From positions 298,357 to 362,356 of the forward strand of contig SJOL01008778.1 in NCBI GenBank assembly GCA_004794785.1: a stretch of 64,000 bases of DNA, given 5' to 3'. The translations under genes were made by a program, and so were the position numbers. Under the pieces are notes generated by a model. The model was not told the DNA's origin. It made no database searches and was given only the letters and a program-made list of their open reading frames with translations. Position 1 is the stretch's first letter. Each line of letters begins with the position of its first letter. Shown piece by piece: positions 1-9,985 of the stretch. This stretch comes from Opisthorchis felineus (lineage: Eukaryota; Platyhelminthes; Trematoda; Opisthorchiida; Opisthorchiidae).

Positions 1-145
1 ACGAAGTGCGAGGTCATTTTCTTGGACATGCTCTCACCGAATACGCTACTTACAATCCATGGAGAGACACCAGAATTTTTGGGGCGTTTTACGTAACTTG
101 GAAGTTGCGTTAGGTTCTGTTAGTGATCTGGTTGTAATGTAATTA
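1..145 (+). mobile_element. RTE-type LINE, RT C-terminal fragment (copy 1, left part)
   Basis: From the first base, frame 1 reads TKCEVIFLDM and then LTIHGE, which aligns with the segment just after the YADD box in the other RTE-type copies of this window. It runs into the FTYLGS-like strand near 90. Homology stops near 145 and resumes at about 706. The element is cut by the left window edge, so its N-terminal endonuclease and RT core cannot be seen. Stops and indels make it a dead copy. Confidence 0.6.
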
Positions 146-705
146 GGTTGATTATCAGAAGGTGACAAGCACTAACAAATGTCTGTTTTACCAGAATGAT
201 GATGATTACAAAGGTTATGTACACTTGATAAAAATAGATACAATGCAAGAAGGGAATAAGCCAAAAAGTGATTTATTGTTTGAAGACAACTGTTGAGAGT
301 TGCTGAATGAAGTTCCGGACGCGGGGCGTGTCTTCTCTGCATGGTAGCTGCTACACGTGTTCCGTAGTTGTCCGTGGAGACTTGTGGAGCTTGGTGTGTT
401 TTTGGGTTGAGTTGCATGCCTATTTATTGTGTGCAATCTGAAGAGAGGGTTGTCCCTTCGTGTTTGACAATTGCACGAACATGAATACAACTTGACCTCA
501 TGTGGCTGAAGTTCGTTAGCCTGGCGCGTGACGCAGGTGGTAGCCGCGTAAACAAAAATGGATGAGAAATTACACTGTACATGTTGTCGGCTAAGGTCGC
601 ATGTGGGAACAGGAATTGATACTTGATTTGAGTGTTTGCGACGCGTGTAGTGAGTAACCGCTATAGTCCATTTGCAGTGTAACACATGATGTCAGTACGT
701 GAATC
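146..705. other. About 560-bp insert of unknown type inside RTE copy 1
   Basis: The flanking RTE coding segments (1-145 and 706-1450) are adjacent in the other copies, so this block looks like an insertion. It has no tRNA-like head, no clear terminal repeats and no recognisable protein. A 156-residue reading frame on the minus strand (215-685) resembles nothing I know. No convincing target duplication was found by eye. Confidence 0.35.
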
Positions 706-1450
706 TGCAAGGCTCGGGTTGCGTTCGCTAATTTGAGACAGCTATGGTGGCAAAGCAGTACATTCCTGAATCACAAGAAGCATGTGTATCAGGCTACAGT
801 ACAGGCTGCTTCGTTCTATGGTTGTGAGTCTCTTCGAGCAGCGGAAGTGAGACGTCTTCAGGTCTTCAGGTCTCGGAACCGTAGCTCGTGCAGGCTGGTG
901 TCGGCAAATCCGTAACGAGGTACTAAGAAAGCGAGTGTTCGGTTGTGCAGTGTGAACTTACATCGAAGGATGGATCCGGCACCAGAATCGGCGATGTTTA
1001 GGCCATGTATTGTGCATGCCGAACCATCGTTTGTCGAAAAGTGCTGTTTCCGTGCTCAATTCAGAGTGGCGGAAGTAGAAAGTAGTCAACCTTTAACCTG
1101 ACAGAAGGGTATGAAAAAAGGATACAAAAAGTCTGGGTGCTGTCGGTGCGACTAGCCTTCCAGGATGGGGTCCGCGTGATTCCCACTGCGCCTGGTTGGA
1201 GATTCTGCAAGATATGGCTGTTAACCGATGTCAGTGGCGTTCCTGTTGTCGGTTTCCATCGAGACTGCCTGAATGAGTATCTGGAGGTGTAGGCGTCTCG
1301 GAATGACTGTGGTAGACTAGCGCTATGTTCACTTTTATTCTTTCTTCTCAATAAAGCCTTCAAATAAATCATGGTTGTATGGCAGCGAATCATCAGTGTT
1401 GGAGATTGGTGTTATGCTGTCGATGATGTTGACGACTGGACACCTCTGGC
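706..1450 (+). mobile_element. RTE-type LINE 3' end (copy 1, right part)
   Basis: Starts with the ARVAFANLRQLWWQ-like segment at 713. It continues through degenerate YQATVQA (about 796), LRAAEVRRLQVF (about 835) and the PLTWQKGMK-like tail (about 1090), all seen in the other RTE copies. The 3' untranslated end near 1385-1430 shares the CATCAGTGTTGGAGATTGGTG block and the GCTGTCGATGATG terminus with copies ending near 45330, 51835, 54566 and 60000. Several frameshifts and stops; non-coding relic. Confidence 0.65.
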
Positions 1451-3640
1451 CGAATGCAGTCAGAAAGCACGCCTTCGATGTCATATACCTAGTACCTCTG
1501 AAACGATCATGGCTGATACGATCCACACTACTGGCGATCGCAGAAGCGATTAGAGTCCGATTGCGTCCAAAATAAGTGTGTGTATGACCTCTGAAAATGT
1601 GCCGGCCTGAAAAAAATCTGGTCGTACAGACTTGTTTGACATTCATCTCCATCACTTGACCCATTGATCCCTGTATCTTCCATTGGGCCCCTTCTTTTTT
1701 CGTCAAAGAATATGTACCCGGGATCTTCATATAACCCTCTCGCGCGGTTTGTTATTTATTAGCAAAGAGGACAAATCACAGGAAGCAGGATTTGTTCTTC
1801 TCACAATTTAGTGATGGCAAAAAGACCTTAACCTTACGATGACTTCCTCGTTATCCCCAGTGGCTGAGCCAAATCCACTACCGGTCCATTCATCCACGTG
1901 ATTAGGTGACCACACACAAGGACGAGGTGAAATATTTGCATGGGTTATGTTGCACCGAACGCGCGTGCGTGCATGTTTTAGTCGACGGAACGCGCCGATT
2001 GCGTGTTCCGACATTTGGGCAAAATGGCCAGGTTTAGTAGATGGATGGTGTCCAATAATCGAGCAGGTCTATTTCCAACCACACTATAGACTGATACTTT
2101 ACGTATTTCTGTTCGTGTTCATGCGACTTGACAAACTTCCCAATCTGATCATGTTCGTGCATGACCTTACCTGTTGCATGCTATTGATCTATGTTGTTTT
2201 GTTTGGGTAAGGTGTCCATTGGATACAACTGCGTACATCAGTTTCTCAGCCGGTGGTGTTATTTCGCTCTCCGAACCAATCAGACGGCTCAGTAACCCAG
2301 TGGCAGTCACGACTGGGCTGGTTCAGAGCGAAAAAGAATACAGTCGGCTAGGAAATTGGTGTACACAGTTATCTGGAGATCAACAAGCATGGCCCGAACG
2401 CGTTAATCAAAAGTACATAAATGGTTATGTCAAGCGAGTATGGAGATGGCAGGTGAACGCAAAAAAAACAGATGTCAGTTCGAGTGGACAAAGTGAGAGA
2501 CACGCCGCCCAAAATGAACGCGGGTGAGGTCGCCAATTTTGCATACCCCTCCGTAAAAAGATACTCACTGATAATAGGATTTTTTAGTGTGGACCGCACA
2601 AAACCAGTGGATCGGTAGCGAAACCAGTCTCGAAATTCAAGTCTCACAGTTTACAGTCCTCTTTTCTATTTTGGGTGCATGCATGCGTCGGGACCTGACG
2701 TGAAATACCACATTCTGTGATGAACTTTTAGTGTGGTTTGATGTGGTCGACGTGACGTATACCACACATCACTCGAGAAAATCATCATGTAGCTCTGTCG
2801 GTATTCAGTCGTTCTTGGTAGATAGTAACTAAGTGTGTATCAGCTGTCTCAGATATCTGTTTTGAGGTTGTTTGCTTCATGGGTTCTACCGGTCAGGGCC
2901 ATCGCCCAGGCTATTTTCTTCTGGACGCAAAAATTTGAAATCAGTTTTCTAACAGGCATTGTCTCTACTCAGCGCAGGACTGAGGCAAAGGGAAGCCAGA
3001 AATTTGGTGTAGATGGACAAACATAATCAGAACAAACCGTTTTACAATATAGTCAGTCAATCTTTAAAAAAAACACTTGGAGGAAGAAGCTGCCCTGTTT
3101 ACACTGTTTACAACTCAGAACGCGTCTCTAAAAGCACACACTCTTGTAAACAGTGTTAGGTGGTGAGTCAAGACAGAATCCTCAGCAGGCATTAGTCGAT
3201 TTCGTGTTGCTTTTGACAGGCTGGCCATGAACAATCTGTTTTCTCCTGCGCCCTTTAGATGGCGTTTCTTCAATTCCACCACACACTCACTCTGAAATGT
3301 AATCGCCACTGAAGTTATGTACTATTCTGAAGGAGCTGCTACGGAGCACTGCTTTGTGTAGGCTTCCGGATACCATACTCCGTTATAGCACTGGTGAATC
3401 CATCCTCAGATTTAAATAGGCTGGCAGTACACATTCGACAGGCAAGTGAAACTGGTCCTAATGCAGACATCCGTTGTAAGTTGTGCCAAATCGGACTCTT
3501 AAAGTGACCTAACCATGATTTTGACGACCCATCTGCCAGGTACTTGGCTAAGTGATGTATCCGTAAAAGATGCAGTTCGTTGGTGAAATTATACACTCGT
3601 TTGCCAACGAAACTGGTCTCAACAGTATATCATTTGGACC
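1451..3640. other. No gene recognised
   Basis: Short open frames on both strands (for example 2174-2527 on plus, 117 codons) lack recognisable domains, splice context or similarity to the other repeats here. I see no structured RNA or repeat. Confidence 0.4.
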
Positions 3641-3644
3641 TCTC

Positions 3645-3980
3645 ATTCATAGTTATCTTCAACTGAGTGTGCTGCATAAAGGTCGCCTCATGTTTGAGTT
3701 TGAACCACATTCAAGGGACTGACGTGTTTTTCCTGATCAGAAACTTATGAAGTTGAACAGAACTGCCCTTTTGACATCCGGTTGAGTATCTCGTTAACAT
3801 TTAGTTAAGCTGCTAGTGAGCATATAGATTCACTTACGTACAAACTGGCGTTTAGCCACGAAAAAATGTCGGAGACCACGCCTACCCGATGAGCCGCAAG
3901 AAGGACGAAACCCGTAGTGGGCTGTCCAAGAATTGTCGCCAGCTTTATAAACGGTGTTGTGTCGGGAAGTTATCTTACCA
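3645..3980 (+). repeat. Hammerhead-bearing repeat, degenerate copy
   Basis: The part at 3654-3715 matches the middle of the 5696-6077 element (CTGCATAAAGGTCGCCTCATGTTT). The part at 3875-3960 matches its ribozyme region: CCTAC, a CCGATGA box (T to C change), stem II GCC/GG, GAAA at 3907-3910 and GTGGGCTGTC at 3917-3926. The core substitution and the weakened stem III (ACCCGT) suggest the ribozyme is inactive. Confidence 0.6.
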
Positions 3981-4294
3981 TAATCTTCAGCTTCCTCTGA
4001 AAAGATGCTGTTAGGATGTGACCTATTCACGCGCTCAGCATTCCTGCATTCAACGAAAGAGTTGCTTACTTCCTTTCAGAGAAACATTGATGCCAGCGAC
4101 ACCCTTTGTTTCATAACTCTACGTGAGAAAGACTACGAATAGGGATTAATTTATCACTTATTTGTAACACTTTACCCCACTTTACCCTTCAACTAAAAAT
4201 TGCACGAATTTATTGCATATCTGTTAAAACTTGTGTTTCCGTTTGTGTGGGAGTGTGTACCGAAACAAAGGGTTTTGAGCGAGAATGATCTGAT

Positions 4295-4331
4295 TATCAT
4301 CATCGTCATCATCATTATCATCATCATCGAC
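4295..4331 (-). repeat. ATC/GAT microsatellite, possible LINE 3' tail
   Basis: Imperfect trinucleotide run of CAT/ATC units. Read on the minus strand it is preceded by TTGCTGTCGATGATG, the motif that ends several RTE-type copies here, so it may be the 3' tail of a strongly 5'-truncated minus-strand LINE. Confidence 0.5.
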
Positions 4332-4959
4332 AGCAATGCAGCAATAGTAGAAACCGGTGCTAAATTGTGATAGATCCATAGAGTAAAAACACCATAGCAA
4401 AATGTAGAAGCAAACGAAATGGTTGGGAACTCGTAGCAAGATAGCCCTAGATCAAAGTGCCAAGAGCGATGCATCTACATCTTCCGAAACCACTGAGATA
4501 AACGGATCTGACTGTCTTGTCGGAACAAAACGCCATCACCGGGATTGGTCCAACGTCCTTTGCGAACTAGACCCAAAACAAAACCCCAGCACATGACGAT
4601 GGACGAGCGTTAGCTCGGTAGTCCGGCTTAGATGTGACAGCAAGCTCGCCATTTGAATCAGTGGTGTGCCATTTCCTATGGTGTTTCCAATCATGCTTAA
4701 GAGGAATTAAGTGGATCCCATGCTGGAAGGAGCGAACACCTCACAACTCCCAAATCGACAGTAGCCGCCTTCATTTCGCGTTGCCACTTCAAGACCCATC
4801 CTTCGCATACTTTTCGCACACAATGGTTTGGAGTGGGAAACAGCCTTATTGAGTAGACCTATCCAAACGATCTTTGTCCTGATAAGCTTTATCTGCTGCC
4901 CATGCGAGTCCGTTTTATTACCTAGTACTCACTTACGGAATGTCTCGTTACGCGCATGT

Positions 4960-5681
4960 TGCAGCTAGTTAACACCTGTTATTCTAAAGAGACAGCGGGA
5001 TTTGAGGTCTTCAGATTGGAGGGGCCACGTTTCCCAGCCAGAGGACAGGACTGTTATCATGGTCACATTGTAGACACAACACTTCAAACTGAATAGTATT
5101 ACTTTCTTCCGCCAACGATGAAGCAAGTTGGCAAATATCGCTCGTGTCTTGTTGGTGAGGGTAGACACGGTTTATGTAGCTTCCTAGATGCGTGAATCTA
5201 TCGCCAATCTCAAGCTCGTTATGTGAGGCTTCAGATCTGCACATGGGGTTGGAAGTCTTGAAGTAAGACATTTTACTTGGAAGATGCAAACTGCACTCCG
5301 AAAAAAGAGACCACTTCCAACATTCTAGCTGAGGTAGTTCGTGATGACTCATGATTACCAAATAACAGAATGATGTTATCTGCAACATATAAGCCTATCA
5401 GTCGTTCTCCAGATGCGATTTCGACTTCCAGATTCTGCACCCCCCGGTGTATTATACCACATGATGATGCTGGTGACAAGACTGAAAAAATGGAAAGGGA
5501 GACATTTATGGCGAGCCCACTAGTGGTAAGCAAACTTTTGGACAGTTCACGATGAACCCTAACGCGACCAGAAAATGGGCAGAAAGTGCATGAAGATGAC
5601 TCACGCTTCGAGGGCATTTCTGGTTGTCCAAATTTATGTGGAACAGTCAAGCCATCCACGGATTCGAAGGCTCTAATGAAA
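4960..5681 (-). mobile_element. RTE-type LINE RT domain, 3' portion (copy 2)
   Basis: Minus-strand reading gives an FIRAFESVD segment (RT motif A region, about 5670), SGRVRVHRELSKS (about 5560), LYVADNIILLF (degenerate YADD box, about 5390), FFGVQFASSKCK, FTHLGSYI (about 5190) and WETWPLQSEDL (about 5020). This is the usual RTE-type order. Frames shift several times. The N-terminal half of the same RT resumes at 6092-6265 beyond an inserted 382-bp element. Confidence 0.7.
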
Positions 5682-5695
5682 GCAGAAGAAATCTC
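5682..5695. repeat. Target-site duplication, left copy
   Basis: GCAGAAGAAATCTC, matched with one mismatch by 6078-6091 on the other side of the inserted 382-bp hammerhead element. Confidence 0.7.
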
Positions 5696-6077
5696 GACAA
5701 ATACACTCATTTGCAAATCAATTTGATTTTCACGGGAGACTCAAGTGAATCTCTCGTTTATTATGTTCTTCAACTGAATGGGCTGCACACAGGCCGCCTC
5801 ATGTTTCAGTTGGTACGATATTCGAGATATCGCAGTATATTTTCGTACAGGAAACTACTCACAAGGTTGCTGAAAACGAGAGGTTCACTTGAGTCTCCCG
5901 TGAAAGCCAAATTGATTTGCAAATGAGTGTATTTGTCAAAATCAGTCCAATTTGGGTTCAAGTAGAACATAAGTTTGACGGAAACTCGGGGACTGCGCCT
6001 ACCTGATGAACCCCAAGAAGGGCGAAACCGGTCGTGGGCTGTCGAAGTGTTTTCAGCAACCTTGTGAGCAGTTTCCT
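5696..6077 (+). mobile_element. 382-bp hammerhead-bearing element with inverted halves
   Basis: Inserted in RTE copy 2 and bounded by a 14-bp duplication. Segment A (about 5696-5760, starting GACAAATACACTCATTTGC) recurs inverted at about 5879-5940. Segment B (about 5848-5877, CAGGAAACTACTCACAAGG) recurs inverted at 6050-6077. The order is A, middle, B, inverted A, hammerhead, inverted B. That fits two copies of one unit joined head to head, as with the rearranged pseudo-LTRs of Penelope-like elements. No protein is encoded. Related units occur at 3645, 9845, 38920 and 41035. Confidence 0.7.
5988..6045 (+). ncRNA. Type I hammerhead ribozyme candidate
   Basis: Seen directly: core box CTGATGA at 6003-6009 and core box GAAA at 6024-6027. 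Stem II is CCC/GGG (6011-6013 with 6020-6022) with a six-base loop. Stem III is loopless ACC/GGT (6027-6032). The cleavage triplet GTC is 6031-6033. Stem I pairs GCCTAC (5997-6002) with GTGGGC (6034-6039), extended by GAC/GTC (5991-5993 with 6041-6043). Predicted self-cleavage lies between 6033 and 6034. A minimal stem III is known for Penelope-associated hammerheads, which can act as dimers. Caveat: the closing pair of stem II (A6010 with C6023) is mismatched, which may weaken activity. Confidence 0.75.
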
Positions 6078-6091
6078 GCAGAAAAAATCTC
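6078..6091. repeat. Target-site duplication, right copy
   Basis: GCAGAAAAAATCTC, the partner of 5682-5695. After it the host RTE coding sequence resumes. Confidence 0.7.
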
Positions 6092-6265
6092 CTTCGTTGG
6101 TCGGCGGTATGTGTGAAACTGCGCAAGCACCTGACGTAATATGAAGACATGAGTAATGCACCTCCCACATGGTCGAAATCCTGTTTGGTGCTCTCGGACA
6201 TGATTCTCGTGTGGTGAAGTCAGACATTGCAATATTACTGAAGCTAGCATCAGTGTTACAAATGG
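6092..6265 (-). mobile_element. RTE-type LINE RT domain, N-terminal portion (copy 2)
   Basis: Minus-strand frame reads [14 protein letters not shown] then [10 protein letters not shown] and YRRPT, corresponding to the NQAGFRPGRG...TLRQ region of RTE-type RTs such as the copy at 48400-48500. It is the upstream part of the relic at 4960-5681. Confidence 0.7.
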
Positions 6266-6269
6266 AGTA

Positions 6270-9200
6270 GGGCCTACGACTCTACGTTTGCGGCATTCGC
6301 TTTAGGTACCTTTAAGGTACAGTGATTGGCCCAAGACTGTACTGTCCCCAATTTAGTTTAAACAACCTGGTTATTCCAAAATACAAAGACTCACCAGTGT
6401 CTTTAAACACTGCAAGAGAGGGGTCATCTGTTCCAGCGGTCCGATGGTGCTTTAAGATAGAAAGTCATACTGACGCTTCGGACACCGAGGTAAGGTCTAA
6501 ATTCACAAACCGTGGCTCGAGCTGAGGGGACCGAATAAACGATATGGGTATAAAGGCAGGCAGCCAAATACTGTTGTCAGAGTATTCATTCCGGTGGCAA
6601 ATATGCTGATTCTTGTCAGGTAATAAATTCCCATCTCATCCTCGATGACGAAACTAACAGCCGGTTTCTTTGGACCCGTTTTGTATATCAAATGAAAAAG
6701 TTTCCAGGCATACACAGCTGCACCAGCCCTCTGGTTATCTGTCCGCCCACTGTTCGAGGGGATATGAAGTCCCGCATCGAAGGGCGACAGTGACTTTTCC
6801 GAAATTGAGAAACGCCACATGCCGAGTTTTATGCAGTGTGAATGGGGATACTTACCTCATCCCAGTTACTACTAAATACCCTGATAATTCGGTTTTTAAA
6901 GTTTACAGTAGGCTAGTTTGATAAGATCGCCTAACTTGTGGGTCAGAAATTTCTTCGATGGCTAAAATAGGAGTTTGTTCTTTAGGTTTCCCTGGGGATC
7001 TCACCGTAGATTTTCACCGGAAGACAATATGATTTAATCGGTATGGGTGGTCAAGGGGGAGGAACAATCAAGAACAGAGCCTCGCCACCGAGAGCTAATG
7101 TCTGTTATGTCAATCTGATGGCGCGGTTTTACTGTACTACTGAATGACACTTGGGAATCGGTGCAAAGCTACAACACTGTCATTACATATTGAGTTTAAG
7201 GTGAAGAGGTCCCCAAACCGCGTTCCTGATGTACGCAGACGTCTCACTTGTGCACTGAGAACGCCGGTGCCCAGAACAATATTTGAGCTTCTCATATCGG
7301 ATAGAAGAGTGGTTAGTTACCGAAAGAAAGCATCTACCACCGAGTCACACCTACTTTGTTTGATGTATATAAAGGAACTACAAACAAAGGACGGATATTT
7401 TTCCTGCCACGACGAGTTTTTATGGAAGCTGATACGCGAGCAGAACAAAGGCGTTTACTAACGGGGGTTCAATCGTGAAATAAAGCCTCGGTGCGGGACC
7501 TGAGGGCTATACTAACATCGGCGTAAAATTCTGCAGCAGATGTGGAATCAACTGAAGTCCGTACACTGTAACGTATAGATGACAAAAGCACAGTAACTTT
7601 GCCGTTTATGGTTTTGGTATTTGAGTTTCGAAAGCACAGTAAAGAGTGCGTGCCATAACAGCTTGCTAGCTGATCTCATTCGGAGTTCTCACGTCAAAAG
7701 TCGTAATGAAAACAGGGGAAGGAGGTCTTAGATGTGGACGAAAGCGGTGGTAGGCAGTTAGATGCAAGACCGGCGTGTTTATCGCTGGGATGCACAGAAG
7801 AGTGATCCTTTAGTGGGACCGGGATTTAAGAGACAATATGTAAGAAGATGGAAATAGTCAGTGCTAGCCGGTTTTCGCCTACCTTTGTTGCACGAAAGGC
7901 AACCGCAAGAAAGGCGATGCGGCACGACTCGACGGTTAATGTGGTATAAAGTTATTGGTATTCGGACAGTTCATGGTTGTATCTGGACTGAAGTACTTCC
8001 AGGGTGCCAAAACCTAGACAGGAAGACCAATAGGGCCCTGAAACAAAAGCCTGACCTCAAGGAAGAGGTGTTTGGCATGGGATCACAAGAGTAGTGCTAC
8101 TTTTAGGGCACATATGGCCACACGTGTTCCACTCTTCAACCCATAGAGTCGGGAGACTGTTGATCAGACCTCCATCCATTGATCAACGTGGTATGAAACT
8201 CTGTGACTGTCACACGAATAATCCACAGCATAGCTCCTTATGTTACAGAGGCGCACAAAGCTATATTAGAGTGAGTCCCGGACTCTTCTTGACGGAGATC
8301 TATAGAAAATCTAAAGAAGAACCGAATACAGAAGTAGTACCAATCTGCTCACCAATGACGCTTAAACGCAAACTCCTGGCACCTATGCCCTGCCCAAGTT
8401 TTGCCTTCGGGCAATGGTATTCTGTCCCCCAGGACGGTTTAATACTTTTACCTACCAACTACTGAGTTGTTACTCATCGGACGATCTCTTAATAGGAGCG
8501 TTAAAAATGTCTTTTACGAGGTTATGTTTCAGTTCACTCCTACGTTTTAAGCCGAGAAGTATCTGTTCTCCAGAAGGTTAGGCCACGTGTAGCTTCATTC
8601 AAGATTAGAGATAAAGAGGTACAAGGGACGGCAGACAAATAAATCTTCCTTCGCAAGCGTCCGTTGTATTTTCCATTCCAGTTCTTGTACGGCTGTAACC
8701 GACGGAGCCAAAGACCTTTTTATAAGTTGAATAGCGGACGAACTGTTGATCAGTTTGGGGTCTGTTCTTATTGTTCACTCGAAACCTTTGTTTCTCTTTC
8801 TCCTTCCTGTATTCAGCAGTCTTTGAATCCGTAAATCTCAGTCCTATGGAAAATGAGGAAATAACCGCCTTCACCTTCAGGCTCCATACACACATGCACC
8901 ATCGAGTCCTTCCCTACTCGCTTACTTTTGGTCTTTGTGAAGAATATTTTTTACCAGATTTTAAATCTCTCAAGCCTTCTGTTGCAGGTGACAAAGGTGG
9001 GCTCCATAGTAGAATATAGTCTATTCTAGACCATTTTACCTTTGAAATCCAATTTCTTGTAGAGTGAAGAACGTGGATTGCATGCTTACATTTTCAGAAA
9101 AACAGACGCATTTTGGAGACCCTGGATGACAAGATGATGAGACTGACTCAATGTCAGCTGACTCAGTGGTCTGAGTAATCAGTGAAATCCAGGTGAGAGC

Positions 9201-9840
9201 CACCTCCCACCGGAACTAACCGGATGGACTAGCCATGTAATCCCCCGAAGTATGCCTCCACTGAGTGATGACCACGTAATATATAGAAACTCAGTGGTAT
9301 CTGTAATAAAGTTAGGCCGGAAGGAAGCATTCTGCTTACTGTTCCCGAGGAGCGAAAACTGCTCCACATTACAGTTTTATTATCTATAACTTCTCCTGGA
9401 AGAGAACGGTTTAGAATGAACCGAGAACAGTCAGTGAACTATTCCATGTTTTTGCACACAGGGGAACCAATAGCTCCAGTCTCGTCCTCCAAACACTGGG
9501 CAAAACACGACCTTATTAGGTTCATTTTAACTCCTCCGAATCGAAGTAGTCATTCATGTGGTGAACTATTATGAATCCCGTTTGACAGTCTTATATGAGC
9601 TTTAATGAAATGTTTCAAGATGATGCTGTTGTTACTAGTGGACGCCAGTTAGCGAAGCAGTGCAGTATACAGACGTCATGAATTCACTTACCTGTTCGTG
9701 TTACGGATCCCCAACGGCTGTTAAACATTACTGGCGCTCTAGCACTACATATCAAGCCAAAGAAGAGTTGCCTATGTGGGGAATTTTCCTATCTCAAAGA
9801 AATGCAGAAAGCTGTAAATAATGCCCCCACGCTGTCGAAA
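6270..9840. other. No gene recognised
   Basis: Several open frames of 80-125 codons (for example 7144-7461 and 8094-8465 on plus) have no motif I can name and no splice-site support. No repeat of the families found elsewhere was recognised. Confidence 0.4.
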
Positions 9841-9844
9841 TGCA

Positions 9845-9985
9845 CTTTTTCAAATGAGCTTGATGTTAACGGGAGACTCCGCTGAATCCCAGCTGAGTTT
9901 CTCGTTGATGACATCTTCCGGCGACACACACTACACCAAGGCCGCGTCTTGTTTCGTTCAGTAGGCTGTTGAAGAGTTTGAACAG
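9845..9985 (+). repeat. Fragment of the hammerhead-bearing repeat (A/middle part)
   Basis: TTCAAATGAGCTTGATGTTAACGGGAGACTC and CAAGGCCGCGTCTTGTTTC parallel segment A and the middle of the 5696-6077 element at lower identity. No hammerhead core follows. Confidence 0.5.
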
